Shown: positions 1 to 10,900 of the stretch, in pieces | How the letters are laid out: each line of letters opens with the position of its first letter | Numbering within the stretch: the stretch's first letter is position 1 | DNA from: Hydractinia symbiolongicarpus | Lineage: Eukaryota > Cnidaria > Hydrozoa > Anthoathecata > Hydractiniidae | Reading direction: 5' to 3' | NCBI RefSeq assembly: GCF_029227915.1 | Contig: NC_079885.1 | Coordinates: 25,483,001 to 25,547,000 of the forward strand | DNA length: 64,000 bases | Position numbers and translations under genes: made by a program | Notes under the pieces: model-generated | The model's input: only the letters and a program-made list of their open reading frames with translations | The model's database searches: none | What the model was told of the DNA's origin: nothing

Positions 1-776
1 CGTCACTTGGAATTTGAGATATCTTCAAAAACGAATCCAGGGTGAAAGAACTGTAACTTTTTGGATAATAGAGATATAACAGAATTGCTTTCTTTTTTTC
101 TTTCTGTGATAAAGCATATTGTTCTAAGTTTTTAAAAGTACTCTCCATCTTTTTCCCATTATACTGAGCTAAGAATGTTTTTACTCTGTCTGGCACGTTG
201 TATAAATTACGAGCTATAGTATGCATCTCTTCGTAAGTGCACATACGTTTGCAGTCGATGCTGTGAGATTTGTTTCTTTTAGCCACATAACATTTCTTTT
301 CGTAACACTTTAACCCAAATGTCACTTTATATACCTCAAGAACTCTAATTTGCCTATTTTTCGAATCAATGCCAAAAACATGGTTTTTTTTCAATTGGTG
401 TTTTAATTCTTCAGCCCTTTGTTCATATGATTTAATGGTGTTGGAAGTGGCAGTGAATTCTTGTTTGTATGCTAAAATGTCTCCATAAACGAGACCTATT
501 TCTAACAGTTTTGCATCTGTGACATCAGACGCGACATTGTCGTCAATTTTGTAGCAAACAAACGATGGCAGAAGATAATCCAAGCTTCTGGATTTTAGAA
601 AGTGTTGAATCTACAAAGTAATATGTAGGGATAAAAAATAAATGTAAGCTTAGCTAAATCTGTAAAATATGTAGAAAAGTAAGATTTTATACTCAATTAC
701 AAACAGAAGTAAAAAAAACAGCTCATTTTATTACCTTGCTGTAGTTTTCGTTATCGACCACAACATTAGCTGCCAT
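1..776 (-). CDS. Unrecognised protein with SAM-like N-terminus, 3' part outside window
   Basis: Two exons are visible: exon 1 at 735-776 (14 codons, starts MAANVVVDNENYSK, donor GTAATA) and exon 2 at 1-610 (acceptor TTTGTAG), which stays open for about 203 codons to the window edge. Residues about 15-65 (FLKSRSLDYLLPSFV, then TDAKLLEIGLVYGD) have the spacing of a SAM domain, whose usual role is protein-protein contact. Next come a Lys/Glu-rich stretch and a Cys-rich patch (CYEKKCYV, IDCKRMC). I do not recognise the family. Exon 2 was easy to overlook because it has no in-frame Met near its start and no stop inside the window. The ATG lies about 50 bp from the GCGGCCGC array, so that array probably occupies its promoter or 5' UTR. 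The SAM call is tentative; that this is a real gene is well supported by the long open frame and clean splice sites. Confidence 0.6.
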
Positions 777-827
777 GTTTGTTTATGTTTAAAAACGTGC
801 ACAGAAGCATTTTGTTTAAGCCCAGTG

Positions 828-1220
828 TTATAAGTCGCGGCCGCTAGTTATAAGTCGCGGCCGCTAGTTATAAGTCGCGGCCGCTAGTTATAAGTCGCGG
901 CCGCTAGTTATAAGTCGCGGCCGCTAGTTATTAGTCGCGGCCGCTAGTTACGTTTATAAGTCGCGGCCGCTAGTTATAAGTAGCGGCCGCCAGTTAAAAG
1001 TAGCAGGCCGCCAGTTATAAGTCGCGGCCGCTAGTTATAAGTCGCGGCCGCGCTTAACAAGATAACAATTTACAGACCACAGCCATAGAATTTAAATATT
1101 TTACGGACCAGATTCCGTCTATTTCTGGCGGTAGAACAAGCGGCCGCGACTTATAAACGTAACACGCGGCCGCTAGTTATAACTTGCGGCCGCAAGTTAT
1201 AAGTCGCGGCCGCGAGTTTT
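828..1220. repeat. 20-bp tandem array of GCGGCCGC (NotI) palindromes
   Basis: The unit is about 20 bp (TATAAGTCGCGGCCGCTAGT) and is repeated head to tail from about 828 to 1051, with one degraded unit near 1000. After an 85-bp non-repeat gap there are four more sites at 1140-1213, some in inverted order. Perfect GCGGCCGC occurs 14 times (for example 837, 857, 877, 897, 917, 937, 963, 983, 1024, 1044, 1140, 1166, 1186, 1206). The array is a GC/CpG-rich island in very AT-rich DNA, and its edge is about 50 bp from the start codon of the leftmost gene. Confidence 0.95.
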
Positions 1221-3919
1221 ACCGCTAATTTTGCCGCCAGTTATGAACTAGAATCTAGTTTGTCCAATTCAGCCACGGTATCGGTTCGGATATTTTTTTT
1301 CTGTTTTTATCTGAATGTAATGCAGGTGGTTTTTAACGTCTAGACAACCTCGTTTCCAAGGTCTGTAAGATGTTTTTTAAACGGCAAGAAACCTGATTAG
1401 GAAATCCAACAAACCCTAATGAAAAATATAATTTTGTATCTCTCATTATACCAACCGCGGTATTACTTATTCTTATTCCTTATCCATTATTTTTAATTAT
1501 TCTTTTGAATTAATAGACTTTTATGCAGCGACAAAAACTCCATTCTGATTAAATTTAATCTCGTCAATTAAGTTGATTGAATTCTACCTTCGTAAAGAAA
1601 AAGTCACGACAGCGCATAAACAAAAGATGTTCAGTTTTTCTCATAGCCTGATTTAAAGTTGTTTTATTCTGTGTGAATTGTATAAAATACACCCTCTTTA
1701 CCAGGACTTTTAAATTTTTAAAAACGGGCACAGGCAGGTAATACTGTGAAGTTACGCAAATATTACGTACTTGTATGTGTGCGTTTCATCCTCATATAGA
1801 AAATACTACAGGACCTGGGATCAAGGTCAGATAGACATAAAGTTAACCTTGTTAATAGCAGTAGTACAGAAAATATAAATTTGTGAGTTTTGACATAAAA
1901 AATATGCTAGATGTTATTGTAAAGGCTTTTAAATGTCTGGTAGTAACAGGATATCAAAATATTTTGAAGTAAGATTTGGGAAGTGTGGATTAATATAAAC
2001 AAACATTATTGTAAGATGTCATAAATAATAACAAACGCATCCTTTTGTAGTGTGTGTGACCTTATAAGCCGAAGTAGACAAAACATATTTTGTGTGAGAC
2101 GAAACTTTGTGTAAAATAAGCACGAACAGAAAGATATGTCAAGTCTTTATAATAACATGATGTTATCCTCGTTTCCATTTTTGATCTTTTGATCTAAGAG
2201 AAGACGGGAAAGGTAAAAGGCCCTTGGGACAGCAATCGCGTCAGAGACTCTTAGCCTTATCTATCCGTAACATAATTTCTGACTGTTTTACCTACACATA
2301 TTTTTAAAATATAACTTTTCCTTAACCCAGTGTCCTGTTATAAGGCTAGATTTTGACATACAAGCCAGCCACACTCTTATATCAATCAATCAATCATTTT
2401 CAACGACTGATAGCCTTGTAATAAAGCTTCCCCAGAACGGGAGATCTTGGGTTGTTTAAACCTGGGCCGATGCTTCAAACCCCGGCAGAGATTATAAAAT
2501 TGTGAATTTTTCTCTGCTTAGCGTTCAGCAAGAGAATGGGCCACCCTCGCCCCAGGATTTTTTGCATTTTAGATATAGAGATGACGTCGTCTTTTCTTAT
2601 ATATCAAAAAGACAAAATACCCTGGGGACGAAGGTGGAGAATAGGATTGATATTTAAAGCGGATGTCTAGTTGAGCGATTGCTGTGCTTGCACGCCTTTC
2701 GTAGATGGGAGCACTAGGACTCCCTTCGCAAGACCCTTGTTGATAGCAGTATCAATAGGAACTCAAGGGGCTATCCTAGGTAAATAATTTTAATAATAAT
2801 AATAATGACACATATTTCAGATTGCTGTATTTGCTGCAATAAAAAGTCTCGTATACGCTGTTTTTATAAGAATATCAATCTAACCAGGCTTGCCATTAAT
2901 CTTACTTTTCTATCGTTAAACAATAGACCGTTTTTAGCCTGAAATCGCGGAAGATATTTCTCAAGCAAAAGATTTAGCCTATAACACCTCCGGTGAAGAG
3001 TGCGCGAGTAACCCTGCCCAAAGGTAATCCAACATGGTAGCGGTGATATGCCAATATATTGCTTAACTTATCCCATAATAGATCGTGACAAAATTACTTT
3101 AATAGTAATAATAGGATGTCGTTACAGTAATTAAATACAAAGTGAGCGGGGAATTGGTATAATTATATGGTTGAGCGCAGAGTTGTAAATCTTTTTAACG
3201 ATCTGTTATGTAGCTTGTAGCTAGTTAAACTTATAGTTTTCTGGGTGTTATTTGTTGTTGTTTTTCGCAGATGTTTTTTTTACAAATAGGATAGAAAGTT
3301 TACAAAAATAAAACCTTTGCCATGTAAGTAAAATTATAAGCCTAGAGTCCCCTTTTTCTTCGGAAATTTACGATGATGGAATAACATTTTATTAGTAAAA
3401 TCAAGGTTATTTTAACGTCCATAACTTTATCTTGACCCTATGTATTTAATTGGTCCAATCATGCTGCAACATAAATTTAATGTTGCACCCTGTGTTTTGT
3501 TAAAATGATTTTATTCATTATATATCTTTTAAATCATTCGAGAAAATAAAAATTGAAGTGTAGATAACTATATATGTTAGAATATTGTATAGCTATATAT
3601 TTATTTACCTTGCACAGTGTGATAAAACTTTTCTAATACTCACACAGAAAATCATAGCTATATGACATATATACATTGAAAAATAAAACGCAAATCTTTA
3701 AACATAAATATGTATATAATATATATATATATAATTTAAAAAAATATATGATTCGTGATTTGCTAAATTTTATAAATGATAAAAACAAAATAATAATTTC
3801 TTGGAATATAATATCCTAAAACTGAAATCAAAGTGCCCTTAACTATAACAAATAGTGATCTCTGGTTAGACATATCTCTGAAAGATTATGAATATCCATA
3901 AAAGATTACAACACAAGTT
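1221..3919. other. Intergenic, no gene seen
   Basis: This is AT-rich sequence between the divergent array and the 3' end of the ankyrin gene. I see no convincing exon. It holds one possible interspersed repeat (about 2390-2815), a TA-rich run near 3715-3735, and reverse-strand poly(A) signals (TTTATT at about 3510 and 3598) that could serve the ankyrin gene. Confidence 0.5.
2390..2815 (+). repeat. Putative retroposed element with (AAT)n tail
   Basis: This block is richer in GC than its surroundings. It ends in a short TAATAATAATAATAATGA run, the kind of simple tail left by SINE or LINE insertion. No pol III boxes or coding domain could be identified, so the class is unknown. Confidence 0.3.
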
Positions 3920-5692
3920 TTACAACATGATTTCAGGTTGATGATCAAAATTATATACTTTTTCGTTATTCTCCTGGTAAAAGTTTTTGTAATCATTTCT
4001 TGTGTTAAAAATTGCATTCCCTTGAGTACTTTGTTCTTGATATTGCTGTTCATAAGCATCATTTCTAGATGTCCTTCTTCTATGGCTAGCATACGGTGCA
4101 AATTGCCCTTCATTTTGCAAAGTCCTACCATTCCAACTTTTATATTTTGAATTCGCATTGTTTGCAGTTGCTCTGACAAAAAACCCACATGGAAGGTTAT
4201 CATCTGCAGAGGAATGTCTTTGTGTTGTCTCAGATTGATCAGAGGAAAATAATCCCATTGGCTGTGAAAAACTTAAAGATCGTTGGTTAATATCATTTTG
4301 TTCATCAATCGACAGAGCATGCAGTCTTCCAGATGTTTCGTTAATATCTATACCACTGTCTGTTTCAGATCCAAATTGTCTCTCTGAACCAGAATGATCA
4401 TTACTATCATGATGCATCTGCCTCGGTGGTAGAGGTGGCGGCCCTTGTTGTCTTGGTGGTGCATGCTCATGATGACATTCGTTTATTGTTGCTAGGGCAT
4501 TTGATTTTAGTTTTAAAGATTGTGTATTTTCATATAAAGGTTCTTCAATTAATTTATGTTGACGGCCATTTTGTTCATGTGTACAAGAGTAGTTATAAGA
4601 CACATTGGATCTAATGTTATCATCATAATGATCACTAATATACCCATCAGAGTAGGCTCTTCTACTAGGTGGATCAATGTCATAATCTGATGATACTGAC
4701 TTGCAATCACTAATATATCCATCAGAATAAGCGCGGTGACTATCGCTTCGATTTAAGTCAAATGTTACAGATTTCTGATGAATTGGGTAACGGTTTTCCA
4801 AAAACCTTTGCAAATTTCCATGTGTATCATAATTATAGCTTTCATTTCTTAAAATTCCACTGCCAGTGGAGTTATGTGATGCTTTTGAACCATGACTACT
4901 AGTACTACTGGTGCTGCTTTGTCTGCGAAGTCTTGGCCGATAATCAACATAATCATATGATGTTGAACTTTCTGTAAATTCTGATTGATTGTTATAGTTA
5001 TTATTATTAGTGTCATAATCTTTACCTAAGAGGTTTAAATGTTGCATAGAATCTGAAAACTCAGAGAATGTGCTTCGTGACCGTCCCTTAACATCATCAG
5101 AAGTTTTCAGCTTTTCCACACAACTAGGTTGTTTTCTTGTCATATGAGAAGTGTAAGGAAGATCTTTTAGAATTTCATTTTTTTCTTTTTCAATGCATTT
5201 TACTTTTTCTAATTCTTGAAAAATGTTGCGTTTCAATTTAGGATGATCCATCATATAATCTTGCATTTCTCGCAAATAACCTTGATCCAGCATTGCACGT
5301 AGCAATATCACAATAATGGAAATTTCATCTGTTACATCAATTGGCATAGTGCTATCATCAGTTTTAAGTGTTGGTTTAAGGCCAAGACGAAGCAAGTAAG
5401 TGACAACATCTGCGCAGCCTGTCAGAGAGGCAGCATGCAAAACAGTATAACCCTCTCGATCTCGTATCTTCCAGTTGGCTCCATAAGAGACTAACACTTT
5501 TACCATTTCTAAGTTTCCTGCAAAACAACTAAATTGTAAAGCAGTAAGACCTTCATCATTGACATCATCGATGTTAAACCTTGGGTCTTTCATAGCTTCT
5601 TCTAAAATCAACTTCACCCGCTTTAAATCATTATGAAGAATAGCACGATGAAAAATTTCATTGCTGTTTTTTGTCATAACAAATTTAAACAT
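3920..5692 (-). CDS. Ankyrin-repeat protein of the PP1-targeting (MYPT/PPP1R27) type
   Basis: Single-exon frame of about 590 residues. The N-terminus (MFKFVMTKNSNEIFHRAIL) precedes three ankyrin repeats (residues about 20-125, including GLTALQFSCFAGNLEMV and GYTVLHAASLTGCADVV). This is the arrangement in MYPT1 and PPP1R27, where an RVxF-like motif and the repeats dock protein phosphatase 1; here the motif is only approximate. A charged helix follows, then a long Ser/Asp/Asn-rich, probably disordered tail. The tail has a proline patch (GPPPLPPRQ) and an exact repeat of RAYSDGYISD about 17 residues apart. The frame extends 29 codons upstream to 5779, but that part looks non-coding. The ATG at 5692 has A at -3 and lies 4 bases after a TTTATGCAG acceptor-like sequence. 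PP1 targeting is inferred; an unrelated ankyrin adaptor is possible. Confidence 0.75.
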   Translation of the reverse strand: MFKFVMTKNSNEIFHRAILHNDLKRVKLILEEAMKDPRFNIDDVNDEGLTALQFSCFAGNLEMVKVLVSYGANWKIRDREGYTVLHAASLTGCADVVTYLLRLGLKPTLKTDDSTMPIDVTDEISIIVILLRAMLDQGYLREMQDYMMDHPKLKRNIFQELEKVKCIEKEKNEILKDLPYTSHMTRKQPSCVEKLKTSDDVKGRSRSTFSEFSDSMQHLNLLGKDYDTNNNNYNNQSEFTESSTSYDYVDYRPRLRRQSSTSSTSSHGSKASHNSTGSGILRNESYNYDTHGNLQRFLENRYPIHQKSVTFDLNRSDSHRAYSDGYISDCKSVSSDYDIDPPSRRAYSDGYISDHYDDNIRSNVSYNYSCTHEQNGRQHKLIEEPLYENTQSLKLKSNALATINECHHEHAPPRQQGPPPLPPRQMHHDSNDHSGSERQFGSETDSGIDINETSGRLHALSIDEQNDINQRSLSFSQPMGLFSSDQSETTQRHSSADDNLPCGFFVRATANNANSKYKSWNGRTLQNEGQFAPYASHRRRTSRNDAYEQQYQEQSTQGNAIFNTRNDYKNFYQENNEKVYNFDHQPEIML

Positions 5693-7884
5693 GATGCTGC
5701 ATAAATATCTTCTGATGCAGTTATTAAAAATAAGCTTCAAATAATGAGTAAAATCTTTCTTCTGGATGGAATGTCTCAATATTTATTAAAATCTTTGATT
5801 GTGTAAATACTTCTGAAAAGTTTTTGTTTGATAAGACGCAGGTGACATATATATAAATCTAAAAAAAAGTTTGGAAAAAGTAAATATATGACTAAACTGA
5901 AAAAAAAACTGTTTTTGTTTTAGGTTTTACTACAAAAACAACAACAAAAACTAAAAATAAAATAGTGGCTCCCGACGACTAAAATTAAAAATTAAATGCG
6001 CTTAAATGACGTAAAAAAAGTTTGCCAATACACTAACAACATTGTGAAATACGACCAAATCTAAAAGAAACAAGTAAAATACAAACACGATTTTATAAAT
6101 TAAAAACAAAAATAACTCAGTTTTCAGTTAGTTTACAAAAAACATTGAAAACATTTGACCACTTATTTTAATAAACATTCATCTAACTACACGTCCTTGT
6201 CGATTCATTTTGATGCAACCCTTCCTCTCAAAAAAAACCATTGAACGATTACTACAACTGAACAATACATTTGTATTTACTTTCCATGGCAACAGTGGTA
6301 CGTCATTAATTATTAAATTTATTCCTACTGCAAATTATAATCGACACAAAAGACCCTCCTGTGGAGATTTATGAATAACTAATGCTATATCAAATATATC
6401 GAGTTTTTATTCACGGAGGAGAACCCAATAGTGATTCACAAGGATTGATCGCCGAACAAAAGATCCACAAAAGATCAAATACACTGATTTTTCTTAAAAG
6501 AGAAACCTGATCCCAGGACGGTAGAACAAGATTTGTAAACAAATTTTTTCTTGTCTTGCGAAATGCTAACTTTATCAAATTACAAAAGTTGAGCTGAAAA
6601 AAATTTTTTTAGTGTGACTTCTTCACTGTCGCAAAACGCGATTATCAACTCGCTAAATAAGAGATGAGTACATAACTTTTAGACAAGCAGTGACAAATCG
6701 GATATTCTTCAAATTCACTGCGCGATGACAGATTTAAACAGAGAAAATATGAGTAATGCAAAGCGAATTTTCTATTCATCTCTCAGATAAAGACGTTTTA
6801 TTAATATCACAAAGACCTTTCATTCCCGTGAAAAAAAGCTTTATTTAATTTATGAGAATTCTTGTATAGCGTAACGCAATGTAATCGACGAAGTTCGAGG
6901 GTTGCATCGTTTGTGACCGCTAATCGTTCGTAAGCTTCCCCCGTGCAACCCTAGCACACATCCTGTGTATGAAGATATGATAAAAAAAGTTACATATGAA
7001 AAACAAGTAAAAATACAGCCTATCTAATATCTTCTCATACTCATCTCCACATAATCTTGTGAACAAGAACCAACATAACCTACCAGACGAAAGACATCCA
7101 AATAAACAAAACAAACCTTGAAAGACTTTTTCTTTATCCCTAACGCAGTGACGAACATAAACAATGAAGAAAAATGACAAACTATTTTAATCGTTAAAAA
7201 TCTTTGAAGTTAATTACAAAACCTTGTTTTTTAATTCTGTAAGTCATTGTAACATGGAAAACAACGTTTGATCATCCACAATATACCGTTGTTTACTGAA
7301 GCGACCACAAGTCAGACTTAATGCTCTCCTGTCACACTCCATTGTAGAGCCGCCTTCCAACTTCAATATCACGCGGCAGGTATTAATTTTTCTTCAAAGC
7401 GAGTATAAGCACTTGATTCGTCATGATACATACAAAAAAACAAATGCTTAAAATGTGACTAAAAGATCCTGTTTGTCCCGCGTTCTTATAATAAGTGTTT
7501 TGATATGCGCTGGAACTTATAGTTATCCTGGCAGCCATAAAATAGACCGTTTCAGCTTAAAATCCGAAAGTCTTTTAGAAACCAAAAAACTCTCTGACCT
7601 GACATAGGGTTTGTACTGAACAACACCATTTTAATTTCAAAGAAATTAAAACCAGCCAGACATACTGTTCGCTTAAAAATTACACAGCTCGTCAATCCTC
7701 CCAAACAATAAAACAACTTTGTGTAAGAATATATTTCTTACAAGAAAAGTAAAAATAGAATTGTAAGAATTTACAAAATCTTCATCATTTGTGTTTACTC
7801 GAAATTGTTTGTTTTAAAAGTGAAAACATTGTTTATAGATGTTTTTAAACCGTCGGTTTGATTGGTCACGATCGCACGTCAACA
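5693..7884. other. Intergenic, no gene seen
   Basis: This stretch separates the 5' end of the ankyrin gene from the last exon of NPEPL1. The sequence is AT-rich, the short open frames lack recognisable domains, and no RNA gene was found. Reverse-strand TTTATT motifs (for example near 6841) could be NPEPL1 poly(A) signals. Confidence 0.45.
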
Positions 7885-7983
7885 TCACTGCATCGTTCCA
7901 ATAGACTTCAACATGGAATTTGACGTGTATTTACCAAATAAGGCTAATAGTAAAGCGACTCCATAGCCAGTTGCACGCTCGTT
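7885..7983 (-). CDS. NPEPL1: NPEPL1 terminal exon
   Basis: A 99-nt exon after acceptor TTCTTTTTAG. It encodes NERATGYGVALLLALFG and a 15-residue tail, ending at TGA (7885-7887). It matches the C-terminal ERATGFGVALLLALFG motif of animal NPEPL1 and is in phase 0 with both alternative exons. Confidence 0.9.
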   Translation of the reverse strand, partial: NERATGYGVALLLALFGKYTSNSMLKSIGTMQ

Positions 7984-10900
7984 CTAAAAAGAATAGTGTA
8001 AAAAAAAATACGCGAAGCAAATAAATTAAACCAAGAGTTCAATCATTATGCAAATGTATGCAAGAGGAATACCCTTCTGCATGATTTTAGCACCTAGATA
8101 TTTTTTTCTGTCCAATGGTCACAATTTAGGCTTAGGGAAAAGTTGGTACTCAAACAAACGACTGTCGTCAGGATATAACTTGTTTCTTTGTAGAAAGTGA
8201 AGAAACGTAAACAAAGAAGGGTGTGAAAACAGAGTAGTACGTACTGACATATGAAATACGACACATGACACGACGTATGAAGAGAAATCCGACACGATGA
8301 GTAAAGAACAGTCACGCAGAAAACGAAAATTCCAAAGTCAAAAGCGACTTTGTCATGGTTTCATAGGAACGCTCAGCAGAAATAGAATCTGAAACAACGA
8401 TCACGCAAAATAGTGGAAACTGAAATTGAAACTGGCTTGATCATTTTGATTGGACCGATTCCTTATTTTTAAGCATTAATGCAATCATTAATTTTCCTGG
8501 TAAAATACAACAAAAAGAAAATCGAAAAGGGTTAGCAGTGTAACACTTTTCTAGAAAAAAAAATCGCGACTGATTCGCGAAATCAATCTTTCGTACCAAA
8601 CGTTAATTTAAGTTTTATCAATTTACATGTTAAACAATTGTTTTTATGTTAAAGTTTATCAACTTGATCATTAATTCGCGAAAATTTGTGACATTAAAGT
8701 AATAACAAATTTGTCCGTTGTTCAATTTCACAGTGGTCAATTAACGTACTCGTTAAACTAACTAGATAACCAGAAAACCAAATCACATTATGACACCTCG
8801 TTTAGCTTATTAATAAACAATAACAACAAAACCGAAAAAAATAAAACACACGCTTCAAAACAACCCTAAAATCTTATTAAGTCATCATTATGCATATTAC
8901 GACATCAAGACTCCTCACATCGAACTAATCCCACGCGGTGATCACGATTCACCATACGTCAACATGTCAGATGTTTTATAACAACATCAGAACAGGCGGC
9001 GATAAGGTCATTTAAATTTAACAATAGTTACATTAATTAGCCCGCTAATGAACTTGGCGACATGCTAATTTGTGTGTGTCTAATCTGTCGGTTGAATCAT
9101 TGCTTTTTTAATGGATCTGAAAAGTTGTATCAATGAAAAATGATTTGTAGCTAAAAATAATAGTAATATCAGCTGATTTGGGCAAATGTATATATAGTTG
9201 CAAATAAATCTAAGTGGAAAAAAATAAAGTTCAAACAAATTTCTTGGTCGCAGCCTGTACACGTTATAGGCCTTAACCTCTATTTCACATCACCAAAACA
9301 TTATTTAGTGTTAGCTCTGCATGTTAGCCGATCTTCTCAATAATATTTGCAAAAAAAACTGTTTTTGGAAAATTGGCGAAATTAGATTTTTTTTTCAAGA
9401 ACAAGTAGATAGTAATTTACATCTCATGATTTGTATTATAGAAATTATTTGTTTACTTTTCAATTTGCACAGAACAGTTATTAGGCGGAACTATCAGCGC
9501 GTTAATAAAATTTAAAAATCATTTTAATTTGTCTAAGAGCGCTATAGCAGAAAACAGAGACAAATGAAAATGAACCTTTAAGCTTGGCTCCAAATAATTT
9601 TTGTAAAGTTGTTATCCAATTGTTGTAAGGATAAAAAAAAATATAATTCTTTGTTGTACATTGTTTCCATTAAAGCTTGGTTCACACGAAAACGAACAGT
9701 GAATAATGGCGCACTATAGAAAAACAACTACTGGGAATTAAAATTTTGGTTTACATTCAAGTTGTCATCGTGTGATCTTTTCGATGAAAAAAATGATTTT
9801 GTCTATATTACTTTCGAGTTTACCTGAAAAGCAAGCAAAACAGTTCCACACGGGGAAGAAAGTTTCGGGTACTGGCTATGTTCAGTTATCTCACAAAGTG
9901 AGATACGTCATCGTTTTTCGCGCTTGTCTTTCCGTTTTTCTTAGCACATTACTTCTTCCAATCGATTAATAGTTTTCATACTTGTACGAAGAAAACATAA
10001 TTTATTTTCAAAACATACGAGGCGGTGTCTTTTAATATTACACAGAGATAATAAACGCTAAAAAGGCGTACACGCGTATGGAAATTTTTTATCGCTCAAA
10101 AACTTTCTATCCTTTTCATATTATCGCCACGTGTATACTAAGCTGTTGTTCAACAGTTGTTCAGAAATTTGATGGGCAAGTTGTTAGACTCTTGTGATAC
10201 TTATACCCATCTAAAGAGAGTAGCTGGATTCTTTCTATTTTCAACTAAGGCCATGTAAACATTGTTTCATGAGTATAAACGATAGACACGTAGCCCTCTT
10301 ACCTTTTTCATCCAGCGTGCTAACCATTTTACAGACTGTATTTGTTGTTAACAGTAACCTATATATATCTTTCTTTAAGTCTGAAATGCCAAAAGAGCTG
10401 GAAAATTCGTCTTTGTTATAATTATGCAACAAATAATTAGCCTGGTTAATAATTTTTCAGAAACTGCGAATTTCTCGCCAGATGACGTCATCGGTAATTA
10501 TAAACGACTGGAATATTTGAAATATTTGAAATAGTTAAAAAGTTTCGATTTTAAGAAAGGTGTTATGGAAAGGATTTGTTACTTAGCTAATTTATCTGCT
10601 GGGATTAAGCCAGAAAATACGAAGACACGTGTATTACCGAGGCTAGTGAAGCGGTACAAGTCTAGTGTATTGGCAATGAGAGTGTTGTGAATGGGGTTTA
10701 TGTTTCAATTGAAGGCTGTGTTACCAAATTTAAAAAGGACGCTTCTTTAAGAAGAATCTGCTTTATAAGAATATCAGGCTGGTATTCCAGTTTAAAAACA
10801 ATAGGTTAAGAACAATAACAAAATAAGAGGAGGATGTCCACTTAATATAACTTTTTATTTTTCTGATATTTTCCACATTTTTTAAATACAAATTCCTGAC

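Noticed and set aside
828-1220. CRISPR-like regular repeats
   Set aside because: Units are contiguous 20-mers without unique spacers, and the context is animal nuclear DNA.
5693-5779. 29-codon N-terminal extension of the ankyrin protein
   Set aside because: It lies upstream of an acceptor-like site and lacks family similarity; the ATG at 5692 fits better.
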